From assembly GCA_025934435.1 (NCBI GenBank), contig JAICYB010000012.1, positions 1 to 64,000 on the forward strand: 64,000 nt of DNA, given 5' to 3'. Of the stretch, positions 36,084 to 45,068 are shown one piece after another; the stretch's first letter is position 1, and each line of letters opens with the position of its first letter. A program made the position numbers and the translations under genes. The notes beneath the pieces were generated by a model. The model saw only the letters and a program-made list of their open reading frames with translations, did no database searches and had not been told where the DNA came from. This DNA comes from Actinomycetes bacterium (lineage in GTDB: Bacteria; Actinomycetota; JAICYB01).

Positions 36084-36124
36084 CTGAGTCCCCTCTCTCC
36101 TACCTGCGGGTGTTGTTACACCGT

Positions 36125-36877
36125 ATGGTAACACGTGAAACATCGATAGCAGACGGCCTGATGGAGATGGGCCTCCGGGCTGATCCCGAGGCCGTTCGGC
36201 GACTGGCATCGTACTGGGCGATCTTGGAGAAGGATGCGGTCGCCGAGGGGTTCCTAGGGCCGAACGAGCGCGGCCGGATCCTCGTCAGGCATCTCCTGGA
36301 ATCGTGTGCGCTCGCCGGTTTCCTCGGCGACGGCTCGGTGATCGACGTCGGCTCTGGGGCGGGTCTGCCGGGCGTCCCCCTCGCCTGTCTGCGGTCGAGC
36401 GCGACGACGCTCCTAGATGCGAGTGAGCGGCGCGCCGGATTCCTCCGCGAACTGACACGCCGGATCGGAGTCGAGGCCGAGGTTCTGACGGGACGCGCCG
36501 AAGAGGTCGCTCGTACCGATCTGCGGGAGTCGTTTCGCTCAGCGGTGTGTCGCGCACTCGCTTCCCCGGCCGTCGTGCTCGAACTCTGCCTGCCATTCGT
36601 CGCGCTCGGTGGCCGCTGTGCCTGGCTGATGGCGCCTGAAAGCTTGAGCGGAAGCCCGCGGGCGGCCGACGACGGGACAGTCCGGGAGTTCGGGATCGGC
36701 CTCGAACGCCTTGCGGGAGTTGCCGAGGCACTTGGCGGCGACGATCCGGAGCTCGTGGCGCTTGAAGTTCCTGGCGCAGATACGCGAAGATGGGCGATGA
36801 TTGTGAACAAGGTCAAACCGACGCCGGATCGCTATCCTCGTCGCACTGGAGTTCCGTCGAGGAAGCCGCTCGGTTAG
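36125..36877 (+). CDS. rsmG: 16S rRNA m7G527 methyltransferase RsmG (GidB)
   Basis: Methylates G527 in 16S rRNA using SAM. 250 residues. The Rossmann motif I is VIDVGSGAGLPGVPLACL, followed by LLDASERRAGFL and a GRAEEVAR motif. ATG 36125 (MVTRETSIADGLMEM) is taken; ATG at the MEMGLRAD position or an upstream GTG are possible. Loss of rsmG gives low-level streptomycin resistance in other bacteria. Codons 2-6 carry a parS-like sequence. Confidence 0.92.
   Translation: MVTRETSIADGLMEMGLRADPEAVRRLASYWAILEKDAVAEGFLGPNERGRILVRHLLESCALAGFLGDGSVIDVGSGAGLPGVPLACLRSSATTLLDASERRAGFLRELTRRIGVEAEVLTGRAEEVARTDLRESFRSAVCRALASPAVVLELCLPFVALGGRCAWLMAPESLSGSPRAADDGTVREFGIGLERLAGVAEALGGDDPELVALEVPGADTRRWAMIVNKVKPTPDRYPRRTGVPSRKPLG
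36127..36142. promoter_or_regulatory. parS-like ParB-binding site
   Basis: GGTAACACGTGAAACA matches 13 of 16 positions of the canonical TGTTYCACGTGAAACA; the right half CACGTGAAACA is perfect. It overlaps the first codons of rsmG, 1.7 kb before parB and about 3 kb from dnaA, where parS sites normally cluster. Confidence 0.6.
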
Positions 36878-36919
36878 GTATGTTGTATCTGTTAATCGTT
36901 GTGGCTGGCGGGGTACTTG

Positions 36920-37834
36920 ATGCGATTCGCGATAGCCAACCAGAAGGGTGGCGTCGGTAAGACGACCACCGCCATCAACCTAGCGGCCGCCCTGGCCGCG
37001 TTGGGGCGTCGCGTCCTGCTCGTCGACCTCGATCCGCAGGCCAACGCCACTACCGGTGTCGGGATCGAGCACCGCGAGCTCGAACGAACCGTCTATGACA
37101 GCCTCGTCGGCGACACGCCACCACGGAGCGTGATCAAACAGACCGGATACGTGAACCTCGACATCCTGCCGTCGACGATCGACCTCGCCGGGGCGGAGCT
37201 CGAACTCGTTTCGGCGATCGCGCGAGAGACGAAGCTTCGCCGCGTCCTCGACGAGGCCGGGTCCTACGACGTGGTGTTCATCGACTGTCCCCCGTCCCTT
37301 GGGCTGCTCACGGTGAACGCGATGACGGCCGCCGACCGCGTTCTCGTACCTATCCAATGCGAGTACTACGCGCTCGAAGGCCTCGGCCAGCTCCTTCGCA
37401 ACGTCGACCTCATCCGGTCCGGACTGAATCCGTCGCTCACCGTCGGGGGCATCATCCTGACGATGTACGACGCGCGGACGAAGCTCTCAGAAGAGGTCGC
37501 GCGAGAGGTTCGCACCCACTTCGGTGACCAGGTCTTCTCGACCATCGTGCCACGGAGCGTGAGATTGTCGGAGGCCCCGTCGTACGGGCAGCCGGCCATC
37601 GTCTACGACGCCTCTTCGCGCGGAGCCAAGGCCTACGTGTGGCTCGCCGAGGAGTTCGATCGCCGCTATTTCCCGCCCGAGGTAACCACGCAGAGTGAAC
37701 CCGAGCCCCGACCGGCGGAGCCGCCCGAAGCGCAGCCGGAAGTACAGACGGGGCCGGAGCCTGAGACGCAGCCGGAGGGGTCCACGGAGCCGCAGCCCGT
37801 CATCGCGATCGACCATGGGGAGGGGGCGGCATGA
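36920..37834 (+). CDS. parA: ParA/Soj chromosome-segregation ATPase
   Basis: Deviant-Walker ATPase that moves ParB-parS complexes. 304 residues from ATG 36920 (MRFAIANQKGGVGKTTTAIN); Walker A' is KGGVGKTT, with LLVDLDPQANATTG and the Walker B FIDCPPSLG. The last ~45 residues are a Pro/Glu-rich tail (repeated PE/PQ) not usual in ParA; its role is unknown. The stop overlaps the parB ATG. Confidence 0.95.
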   Translation: MRFAIANQKGGVGKTTTAINLAAALAALGRRVLLVDLDPQANATTGVGIEHRELERTVYDSLVGDTPPRSVIKQTGYVNLDILPSTIDLAGAELELVSAIARETKLRRVLDEAGSYDVVFIDCPPSLGLLTVNAMTAADRVLVPIQCEYYALEGLGQLLRNVDLIRSGLNPSLTVGGIILTMYDARTKLSEEVAREVRTHFGDQVFSTIVPRSVRLSEAPSYGQPAIVYDASSRGAKAYVWLAEEFDRRYFPPEVTTQSEPEPRPAEPPEAQPEVQTGPEPETQPEGSTEPQPVIAIDHGEGAA

Positions 37835-38706
37835 AGCGCAGATCCGGTCTCGGCCGTGGGCTCGGCGCCCTGCTTCCGTCGACCGAAGAGCAGGCGCGCG
37901 TCGTCGAACAGGGCGCACCGCCGCCGGCGGCATCCGGGCTCACGGAGCTCGACGTCGAACAGATCCACCCGAACCCGCGGCAGCCGCGGACGGTGTTCCG
38001 CACCGAGGACATCGAAGAGCTTGCCGCGTCGATCAGGGAGCAAGGCGTTCTCCAGCCGGTCGTGGTGCGTCCCCGTGCGAGCGGCGGCTACGAGTTGCTC
38101 GTCGGCGAACGACGACTGCGCGCGTCGAAGCTCGCCGGCGCGGCGCGCATACCGGCGATCGTCCGTCAGGTCGACGACCGCCGCGCGCTCGAGCAGGCGC
38201 TCGTCGAGAACGTGCAACGGGCCGACCTCGGCCCTCTCGAAGAAGCGGCGGCGTACCGCAACCTCCTCGACCTTTTCGAGCTGACGCAGGAAGAAGCTGC
38301 GCGCCGCGTGGGCAAGAGCCGCGTCCACATCACGAATACGCTTCGTCTGCTCGACCTTCCGACCGAGATCCGTTCGATGATCGACGAAGGACGGCTCCAA
38401 GCCGGGCACGCCCGGGCGCTGCTCGCGATCAAGGATCCGGAGAAGCAGATCGCCACCGCGCGACGCGCTGCCGAACGCGGTCTCACGGTGCGACAGATCG
38501 AAGAGCTTGCTCGGACGGACGAGCCGAAGCCGTCGGCGGAGTCGGAAGCGCGGAGCCGGCGTTTCCCCGATCTCGAAGAACCGCTCGCGGATCATCTCGG
38601 CACGGACGTGCGCATCGAATCGGGTCGCGGACGCGGCAGGATCGTGATCTCGTTCGGATCACGCGACGATCTGCACCGGATCGTCGAACTACTGCTGAAC
38701 TACTGA
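37831..38706 (+). CDS. parB: ParB/Spo0J centromere-binding CTPase
   Basis: Binds parS and slides as a CTP clamp. 291 residues: the N-terminal ParA-activating basic peptide RRSGLGRGLGALLP, CTP-site motifs (ASGGYELLVGERRLRASKL; ENVQRADLGPLEEA), a helix-turn-helix (EEAARRVGKSRVHITNTL) and a C-terminal dimer domain. It overlaps parA by 4 bases and converges with the Ddl-like gene, overlapping it by 7. Confidence 0.96.
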   Translation: MKRRSGLGRGLGALLPSTEEQARVVEQGAPPPAASGLTELDVEQIHPNPRQPRTVFRTEDIEELAASIREQGVLQPVVVRPRASGGYELLVGERRLRASKLAGAARIPAIVRQVDDRRALEQALVENVQRADLGPLEEAAAYRNLLDLFELTQEEAARRVGKSRVHITNTLRLLDLPTEIRSMIDEGRLQAGHARALLAIKDPEKQIATARRAAERGLTVRQIEELARTDEPKPSAESEARSRRFPDLEEPLADHLGTDVRIESGRGRGRIVISFGSRDDLHRIVELLLNY

Positions 38707-39623
38707 CGAATGCGCGCCAGCGCGTTGTCCAGCACGGTGGCGACGAAGTCGTCGAATCGCAGCGAAGCATTCGCCGTCGCGTAGGTGACGATCGAGGTCT
38801 CGGTGAGTCCCGGGCACGTCTTTACGTCGAGCACTGTCGGTCCGTCGTCCGACACGCGCATGTCGACGCGTCCGAAGTCGCGCACACCCATCTGTGTCGC
38901 GACGTCGACAGCGAGTTGTCCGACGGCCGCGTCGATGTCGCTCGAAGCGCGATCGAACTCGTACGCACCCGGACTCACTCGCGTCTCGAAGTCGAACACC
39001 TGCGACTTCGTCTTGATCTCGACCGCGGGAAGCGCCGTGAGCTTCGATCCGTACACCGCGATCGAGACCTCCGTTCCCGGGACGAATCGCTCCAGCAGCA
39101 ATCTGTCGCCGTGATCGAAGGCCGCGAGCGCCGCGGCCGTCAGCTCTTCGGGGTCTTCAACGAGCGCCAGGCCCAGCGCGCTTCCTTGGGTGGTCGGTTT
39201 CACGACCATCGGGAACCCGAGCCGTTTCGCTGCATTACGCAGCGCGGCGCCGGCACCCATGTGACGTACGGCTTCGGCGGGGATCACGTATGCCGGCGGG
39301 GTAGGGAAGCCGGCCTTCAGCATCAATCCTTTCGCGAGACCTTTGTCGAAGCACATGCGGCAGGCGAGTGGTGTCGACCCGGTATACGCGACGTCGAGTG
39401 CTTCGCACGCGAGCTGCAGGGTTCCGTCCTCTCCGTCGCGACCATGCAACGCGATGAAGACGAGATCGGCCGACGTAAGTGTGCGCGTCAGGTTGGCGTC
39501 GACATCGACTTCGGTGACGTCGTGTCCGAGATCGCGAGCGGCGAGTGCGACGTGATAGCCGGAACGAAGTGACATCTCACGTTCGAGTGAACGTCCTCCC
39601 CGGACAACGACGATGCGGGCCAG
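38700..39623 (-). CDS. D-Ala-D-Ala ligase-like ATP-grasp enzyme, probable CTG start
   Basis: ATP-grasp ligase of the Ddl family, 307 residues if begun at CTG 39623. The Ddl opening ARIVVVRGGRSLEREMSLRSG is partly lost if ATG is required, because the first ATG (39575) falls inside GRSLEREMS. Later motifs: HGRDGEDGTLQ, VVKPTTQGSALG and VLDVKTCPGLTETS. The last differs from the canonical E-V-N-T-x-P-G: Asp replaces the Mg-binding Glu and Lys replaces Asn, so the substrate or metal use may differ from true Ddl. The preceding aminotransferase is in the same frame, separated by TGA and one codon, with a GAGGG before the CTG. Confidence 0.78.
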   Translation of the reverse strand: MARIVVVRGGRSLEREMSLRSGYHVALAARDLGHDVTEVDVDANLTRTLTSADLVFIALHGRDGEDGTLQLACEALDVAYTGSTPLACRMCFDKGLAKGLMLKAGFPTPPAYVIPAEAVRHMGAGAALRNAAKRLGFPMVVKPTTQGSALGLALVEDPEELTAAALAAFDHGDRLLLERFVPGTEVSIAVYGSKLTALPAVEIKTKSQVFDFETRVSPGAYEFDRASSDIDAAVGQLAVDVATQMGVRDFGRVDMRVSDDGPTVLDVKTCPGLTETSIVTYATANASLRFDDFVATVLDNALARIRQ

Positions 39624-39626
39624 GGG

Positions 39627-40862
39627 TCAGCCCTCGAGACTCGTGGCGAACTCGAGCTCCTGGTGCGCGACGCGGCCCAGGCGACGCATCCCTTCTTCGA
39701 TGTCGGCGAGCGACGGATACGAGAAGTTGAGCCGCATCGACTGCCGGCCCTGGCGCTTGTCGGGATAGAACGCTGTCCCCGAGACGTACGCCGCGCCGCC
39801 TTCGAGCGCTTGCGCGCGCATCGCTTTCGTGTCGATCGGCTTCGGAAGCGTCGCCCAGAGGAACAGGCCGCCTTCGGGGGCGCGCGCCGTCGTTCCGGGC
39901 GGGAAGTACGCGTCGAGGGCGTCCAGCATCGCGTCGCGCCGCTCCTTGTAGATCTTCCGGGTCATCTCGAGGTCCTCCGGGACGTGACCGGACGTGAGAT
40001 ACGTCGCCGCAACGAGTTGGGTGAACGGCGACGAACAGAGATCGGCTGCTTCCTTCGCGAGGACGAAGCGTTCGCGGATCGTTTCCGGCGCGACGAGCCA
40101 TCCGACGCGCATCCCGGGGGAGAAGACCTTCGAGAGCGTGCCGAGATAGATGATCCCTTCGTCCGTCAGAGAGCGGAGCGGGGGAACCGGTTCGCCTTCG
40201 AAACGCACCTGCGCGTACGGGTTGTCCTCGATGATGAGGACGTCACGCGCGCGGCAGATCGAGATGACCTCCGGACGGCGCTCTGCCGAAAGTGTCGTGC
40301 CCGACGGGTTCTGGAACGTCGGAACGAGGTAGAGGAATTTCGCGCGCCGGCCGTCGGCTGCGACGGTGTCGAGGTATTCGGCGAGCGCATCCGGGATCAC
40401 GCCGTGCTCGTCGGTCGGCACCGTCCGAACGTCGGCTTGGAACGAATCGAACGCACCGAGCGCACCGACGTAGGTCGGACCCTCCGTCAAGATGAGATCG
40501 CCGGGTTCGCAGAAGATCTTCGCGAGGAGTTCGAGACCCTGCTGCGCGCCGTCCGTCACCACGATCTGGTGCGCTTGCGCGCGGATCCCTTCGAGCGCCA
40601 TGAGCTCCGTCAACGCTTCGCGCAGAACTGGATGTCCTTCGCCGATCCCGTAGCCGAGCGCTTCGCTGCCGTACCGGCTGAGGGTGAGCTCGACGCATTC
40701 GGTCACGCGGTGGGAGACGATGCTCGTATCCGTGTTGCCGCCGGCGAGCGAGATGATCTCGGGTCGCTGAAGTACCGCGAAGAGTTCGCGGATCTCAGAA
40801 CGCGACATGCCCGCCGCGCGGTGCGCGTAGCGGTCACGGTACGGGTCGAACTGGTTCGGCAT
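39627..40862 (-). CDS. PLP-dependent aminotransferase (LysN/MocR-type fold I)
   Basis: Class I/II aminotransferase of about 411 residues. The PLP Lys is in GTLSKVFSPGMRVGW; the PLP-phosphate and ring contacts appear as TDGAQQGLELLAKIF, PTFQNPSGTTLS and IIEDNPYAQVRF. It resembles 2-aminoadipate and branched-chain/aromatic aminotransferases; the amino donor cannot be told. ATG 40862 is preferred to GTG 40886. It sits between the cwlM-like gene and the Ddl-like gene, so a link to a cell-wall amino acid is possible but unproven. Confidence 0.9.
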   Translation of the reverse strand: MPNQFDPYRDRYAHRAAGMSRSEIRELFAVLQRPEIISLAGGNTDTSIVSHRVTECVELTLSRYGSEALGYGIGEGHPVLREALTELMALEGIRAQAHQIVVTDGAQQGLELLAKIFCEPGDLILTEGPTYVGALGAFDSFQADVRTVPTDEHGVIPDALAEYLDTVAADGRRAKFLYLVPTFQNPSGTTLSAERRPEVISICRARDVLIIEDNPYAQVRFEGEPVPPLRSLTDEGIIYLGTLSKVFSPGMRVGWLVAPETIRERFVLAKEAADLCSSPFTQLVAATYLTSGHVPEDLEMTRKIYKERRDAMLDALDAYFPPGTTARAPEGGLFLWATLPKPIDTKAMRAQALEGGAAYVSGTAFYPDKRQGRQSMRLNFSYPSLADIEEGMRRLGRVAHQELEFATSLEG

Positions 40863-40900
40863 ATATCCATTGTGCGGGAGCACCAACGCGCTCGCGCGGG

Positions 40901-41977
40901 TTACCCGTAATAGGTTTCGATACCGGTCGCGACGGCCTGGCCGAGCGCCTCGAGGTACGGATCCTCGCCCAGCAGTTCGTCGTTGCCCGCGGCGGCGAGA
41001 TCGATGACGACGGCCGGCATGCGCGTCTGACGGAGGAACGGGAGGTTGCGCCCGAGCACCTGCGTCGGCCCGAGTCGCGGCCGAAGCGCCTCGGCTATAG
41101 CTTCCGCCAGCTCGCGGCCGGTGGCGGATTGCCGTCCTTCGACCGACCAGAAGGCGACGGTCGGCCCGGGATCGGCGCGGCAGGCGAGGTGGAACGACAC
41201 GGCGAGGTCGGCCGACCTCGCGTTCGCGATCTCGCAGCGGCGGTCCTCGTCGGGTCCTTGCTGGACGGCTCGCGACAGAAGCGGGGTCGCCCCGGCCCCC
41301 GCGAGCGCTTCCGAGGTCGATTCGGCGACTCGGTAGACGAGATAGGCCTCCGGGATGCCGGGATCGGTGAGGTGTCCGACGTCGTGTCCCCCGTGCGCCG
41401 GATCGAGGAACACGGCGCGGCCGCCGACACCGACGGCGAGCTCGCGTGCGAGGCGCTCGCGGAGCTCGGCTTTGGATCCCGGGCCGATGCGGCGGCGCAA
41501 ACGGTCGAGTGCGTCGAAGGTGTCGTGTCCGGCGTAGCCGTCGGCGGCCAGGCCCGTGTTCCGCTGGAACTCGCGGACGGCGCCGTCCGTCGAGAAACCG
41601 AAGATCCCGTCCTCTTTGCCGGAGTCGAAGCCGAGTGCGTTCAGCCTTCGCTGCAGCTCGCGCACGTCGTCGCCGCGCATCATCCGGCCCGGGCCCCGAA
41701 GGTAGAGCGTCCGGCTGCCGAGGGTTCGTCCGGCTTCGACGAGCTCGCGCCAGGTGTGGTCGCCGACGAGTCCGTCGGGGCTCAGTCCTCGGCGGACCTG
41801 GAAGGCCTTGACCGCGGACTCCGTGGAGGGACCGAAGGCGCCTCGTTCACCGCCGATGGGGTAGCCGAGAGCGATGAGGCGAGCCTGGACGTCGAGGACC
41901 GCGCTGCCCTCATCGCCCTGCTGGAGGCGCTGCGGGGGGCCTATGGCGCCTCCGCTCCGCTGCGGTGTGGCCGGCAT
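40901..41977 (-). CDS. cwlM: CwlM-like amidase with two peptidoglycan-binding domains
   Basis: 358 residues: two PG_binding_1 domains (~20-85, motif LIALGYPIGGERGAFG; ~95-165, RLNALGFDSGKEDGIFG) and an Amidase_3 domain (~185-358). Zinc ligands appear in DPAHGGHD, IPEAYLVYR and SFHLACRA, but DPGHGG is DPAHGG, and the catalytic Glu motif near the end (VEL) reads VIDL. There is no signal peptide, as in mycobacterial CwlM, which acts in the cytoplasm as a PknB-phosphorylated activator of MurA. The place beside trxA/trxB and parAB fits CwlM. Weak catalysis or a purely regulatory role is inferred. Confidence 0.85.
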   Translation of the reverse strand: MPATPQRSGGAIGPPQRLQQGDEGSAVLDVQARLIALGYPIGGERGAFGPSTESAVKAFQVRRGLSPDGLVGDHTWRELVEAGRTLGSRTLYLRGPGRMMRGDDVRELQRRLNALGFDSGKEDGIFGFSTDGAVREFQRNTGLAADGYAGHDTFDALDRLRRRIGPGSKAELRERLARELAVGVGGRAVFLDPAHGGHDVGHLTDPGIPEAYLVYRVAESTSEALAGAGATPLLSRAVQQGPDEDRRCEIANARSADLAVSFHLACRADPGPTVAFWSVEGRQSATGRELAEAIAEALRPRLGPTQVLGRNLPFLRQTRMPAVVIDLAAAGNDELLGEDPYLEALGQAVATGIETYYG

Positions 41978-42034
41978 GGCCCCCGAAGGGTAGCCGAAGA
42001 GCTTCGCCGCGGGGATGCGGCGAGGAGCCGCCCC

Positions 42035-42358
42035 CTACGAAAGGTGCGGCTCGATCTCCTTGAGGAGGGCTTCCTTGGCGCGCGCACCCACCACACGTGC
42101 CCGTTCTTCGCCCTTCGCGAACAGGATCAAAGTGGGGATCGACAAGATCCCGAGGCGCTGGACGACGTCCGGGTGGTCGTCCGCGTTCAGCTTCACGACT
42201 TCGAGCTTGCCCGCCTTTTCCGCCGCGATCTCCTCGAGGATCGGCGCGATGGCCCGGCACGGTGCGCACCATTCCGCCCAGAAGTCGACGAGGACGGGTG
42301 TTTCGTCCGCGATGCGGGACTCGAAGGTCTCCGCGGTCAACTGTGCGAGGTCGGCCAT
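42035..42358 (-). CDS. trxA: Thioredoxin
   Basis: Disulfide reductant of 107 residues. The active site is FWAEWCAPCRAIAP: Cys31 and Cys34 flank Ala-Pro instead of the usual Gly-Pro. The cis-Pro is in LSIPTLILF. ATG 42358 is preceded by AAAGGA. It is separated from its reductase trxB by the divergent SprT-like gene. Confidence 0.94.
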   Translation of the reverse strand: MADLAQLTAETFESRIADETPVLVDFWAEWCAPCRAIAPILEEIAAEKAGKLEVVKLNADDHPDVVQRLGILSIPTLILFAKGEERARVVGARAKEALLKEIEPHLS

Positions 42359-42483
42359 CAGGTGTCCTTTCGGGTGTCGGGCGCTCCCGATCCTAGTACG
42401 GGTCGCCGTCGATCGAATGAACCCCGCGCCACGCACGTTCATTCCGAGCGCTGCCGCGGCCGGACCCGTATCGTTTGTCGAAC

Positions 42484-42978
42484 GTGACCCCGGCCGACAT
42501 CCTCGCGATCGCGCTTTCCGAGCAGGTCCGGGCGCGCGGCATCCTGGCCGGTCTCGGCCCGTGTCCGATCAACCTGTCGCGCGCGACGACGCTGTTCGGT
42601 TCGTTCCTCGTCGATCAGTCGGACGGTTCGATCGAGATACGGATCAGCAAGCACATCATCGATGCGTCGCATGTACGTGAGACGGCGCGACACGAGCTCG
42701 CCCACCAGGCAGCGTGGGAGCGCTACAGCGACATGGGGCACGGAGCGCTCTGGCAGACGATGGCTTCGTACCTCGGTTGCCGTCCGGTGTCGTGCACGGA
42801 AGATGCGCTCGATCCGGCCGCGATCCTCGGATCGCAGCGTTACGTCATCACATGTAAGCGATGCGGCTGGACGATCTCCCGTCAGAAGCGGTCGAAGCTC
42901 GTGACGAGGACGTCCCGCTACGGATGTGCGAAGTGCCGCGGACCGCTCCGCGTCGAAGAGGTCGCCGCTTCGAACTAG
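42484..42978 (+). CDS. SprT-like zinc metalloprotease
   Basis: 164-residue protein with the SprT domain zinc motif ARHELAHQAAW and a third ligand region GHGALWQTM, followed by a C-terminal zinc ribbon (ITCKRCGWTI, GCAKCRGPL). Eukaryotic SPRTN cleaves DNA-protein crosslinks; the bacterial role is unknown. GTG 42484 or TTG 42475 may be used; a -10-like TATCGT (42469-42474) suggests a very short or no leader. The 3' end overlaps trxB convergently by 4 bases. Confidence 0.85.
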   Translation: MTPADILAIALSEQVRARGILAGLGPCPINLSRATTLFGSFLVDQSDGSIEIRISKHIIDASHVRETARHELAHQAAWERYSDMGHGALWQTMASYLGCRPVSCTEDALDPAAILGSQRYVITCKRCGWTISRQKRSKLVTRTSRYGCAKCRGPLRVEEVAASN

Positions 42979-43904
42979 TTGTGACTCTGCGACTCGAGCC
43001 AGCGCTCGGTGTCGATGGCGGCCATGCAGCCCATCCCCGCGGCGGTGATCGCCTGGCGGTAGACGTGGTCGACGCAGTCGCCGCCGGCGAACACGCCTTC
43101 GACGGACGTACGCGAACCGTCGTGCACGAGGATGTATCCCGCATCGTCGAGGTCGATCTGTCCTTCGAAGATCTTCGTCGCGGGATCATGTCCGATCGCG
43201 ATGAACAGCCCACCGGCGGTGCGCTCGGTGACCTCACCGGTCTTCAGGTTGCGGAGTTTGACCGCTTGCAGCTTGTGCTCGGCCCCGACGATCTCGTCCA
43301 CCACGCTGTCCCACACGAAATCGATCTTCGGGTTGTCCATCGCGCGCTGCTGCATGATCTTCGACGCGCGGAGTTCGTCACGACGGTGAACCACCGTGAC
43401 GGAACGGCCGAACCGCGTCAGGAACAAGGCTTCTTCGATCGCCGTATCGCCGCCGCCGATCACGACGATCTCCGCGTCGCGGAAGAAGAATCCGTCGCAC
43501 GTGGCGCAGTACGACACGCCGTGGCCTGAGTACTCGACCTCACCGGGTATGCCGAGCTTCCGGTATTCGGCCCCGGTCGCGATGATGATCGCCTTCGCGA
43601 GCTGCATGTCCTCGCCGGACCACACCTTGAAGGGCGCTTGCGAGAAGTCGACCTTGGTCACGTTTTCCGACACGACTTCGGCGCCGAACCGCTCCGCCTG
43701 TTTGCGGAAGAGCTCCATCATCTCGGGGCCTTGGACGCCCCCCGGGAAGCCCGGGTAGTTCTCGACGTCCGTCGTGTTCTGCAGCTGCCCGCCCCATTCG
43801 AGGCCGGCGTAGAGGAGCGGGTTCAGGTTTGCCCGCGCCGTGTACGTGCCGGCCGTGAAGCCCGACGGTCCGGACCCGATGATGATGACGTTCCGCGGTT
43901 CCAT
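42975..43904 (-). CDS. trxB: Thioredoxin reductase
   Basis: FAD/NADPH enzyme reducing thioredoxin, 309 residues. FAD motif IIIGSGPSGFTAGTYTAR, redox motif YCATCDGFFF, NADPH motif VIGGGDTAIEEALFL, and C-terminal FAGGDCVDHVYRQ. ATG 43904 has GGAGGG upstream. The gene is 27 bases downstream of the pseudokinase gene on the same strand. Confidence 0.96.
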   Translation of the reverse strand: MEPRNVIIIGSGPSGFTAGTYTARANLNPLLYAGLEWGGQLQNTTDVENYPGFPGGVQGPEMMELFRKQAERFGAEVVSENVTKVDFSQAPFKVWSGEDMQLAKAIIIATGAEYRKLGIPGEVEYSGHGVSYCATCDGFFFRDAEIVVIGGGDTAIEEALFLTRFGRSVTVVHRRDELRASKIMQQRAMDNPKIDFVWDSVVDEIVGAEHKLQAVKLRNLKTGEVTERTAGGLFIAIGHDPATKIFEGQIDLDDAGYILVHDGSRTSVEGVFAGGDCVDHVYRQAITAAGMGCMAAIDTERWLESQSHN

Positions 43905-43931
43905 GTCCCTCCAACGCTGCGCTGCGCGCAC

Positions 43932-45068
43932 CTATTCCTTAGGAGCGTAGAGGTTGGCTTCGGCGACCGCACATGACCACGCGGAGCCTCCGCCGGGTGC
44001 GCCTTGCGTCAGACGCGTGATCCACACGAGCCAGTACCGCGCGGTATGCGGCGAGAACTGCAACGCGGTCGCGAGCTGCGGTGTGTCCACGGTTGTGGCC
44101 GTCTGCCATTGATCGACGGGCGTCGACTTCGTGTCGGCGTACCGGATCTCGAAGTTGCACGGCGAGCCGACGAACAAGACGGACGCTTGTCCGACGTTGA
44201 CCGACGAACCCATGTCGAAGATCACGCCCACGCCGCTCTTGCGTCCGCTGAAGTTCGCGCTCGAGATGTAACGCTCGGTCGACCAGAACGTCGTCGGCTG
44301 CCCATCGTGGATGTTCGTGACGGTGGGGTGTCCCTCGCGACCGTCACCGAGCGGGTCGAAATCCTGCACGGACACGACTCGGAGCGGCGTCCCCTGGATC
44401 CGCCCGCCGGGTACGAAGTGCGAGTTCGATCCGCGGTGCCCGAGGCGCGTTGCTCCGAACGCGGCTACGGCAACGAGGACGGCGATGATCGCGACCGGCC
44501 ACAGGTTCCTCGTCGGACGCTCGACCTGGGTGACGGTTGATGACGGCCGGAGCGAGCGCAGGTCGTTCAGCAGGTCCGTCGCCGAACCGTAGGTCCCGGA
44601 CCGCAGCCCGTCGATGATCCGTCCGAACGCGTCGTCGCTTCCCGGTGATACCGGCGAAACGCGCGCGAGCATCTCCCCGGCTTCCCGCAGATCGTCCGAA
44701 CGGTCGCGCGACTTCGACCGCGCACTGAGTGCGAAGTCCCCGACCTTCGCGCCCGATTCGGACAACAAGACGTTGCCTTCGTGGAGATTCCCGTGCACGA
44801 CGCCTCGCTCGTGCGCGTACTGCAGCGCTTCGGCGACATCGATGGCGGTGTTCAGTGCATTCGTCGCCGACAACGGCAAACGCACGGACGCAAGTGACGT
44901 CGGCAGCAGCTCGCTGACGGTGAAGAAGCGCCCCGCATCGGTGCCCGTATCGAACACGCGGACGACCCGGGGATGCGTAAGTGAGGCCGCGATGCCGGCG
45001 CGTTGCGTCAGGGCCGCGCGGTCGCCTCGCGCGTCGAAGACGCGAAGCCCTACGCCGCGGTCGAGCAC
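43932..45068 (-). CDS. MviN-partner pseudokinase with extracellular domain
   Basis: Degenerate PknB-like kinase of 378 residues from GTG 45068. The HRD motif is replaced (VHGNLHEGN, 91-99), DFG is DFA (111-113), and no ATP-binding Lys pairing is evident, so catalysis is unlikely. A transmembrane helix spans ~189-208; the outer part (~225-378) is beta-rich with TTFWST and YWLVWIT motifs like discoidin-type carbohydrate-binding modules. M. tuberculosis MviN carries just such a pseudokinase and outer domain fused to MurJ and bound by FhaA; here it is a separate gene. The N-lobe start is missing: in-frame codons continue upstream to an ATG at 45173 but are broken by TAA at 45107. Confidence 0.75.
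   Translation of the reverse strand: MLDRGVGLRVFDARGDRAALTQRAGIAASLTHPRVVRVFDTGTDAGRFFTVSELLPTSLASVRLPLSATNALNTAIDVAEALQYAHERGVVHGNLHEGNVLLSESGAKVGDFALSARSKSRDRSDDLREAGEMLARVSPVSPGSDDAFGRIIDGLRSGTYGSATDLLNDLRSLRPSSTVTQVERPTRNLWPVAIIAVLVAVAAFGATRLGHRGSNSHFVPGGRIQGTPLRVVSVQDFDPLGDGREGHPTVTNIHDGQPTTFWSTERYISSANFSGRKSGVGVIFDMGSSVNVGQASVLFVGSPCNFEIRYADTKSTPVDQWQTATTVDTPQLATALQFSPHTARYWLVWITRLTQGAPGGGSAWSCAVAEANLYAPKE

Noticed and set aside
35748..36124. Intein or self-splicing intron around the LAGLIDADG gene
   Set aside because: Flanking genes jag and rsmG are both complete and the motif protein has no splicing blocks.
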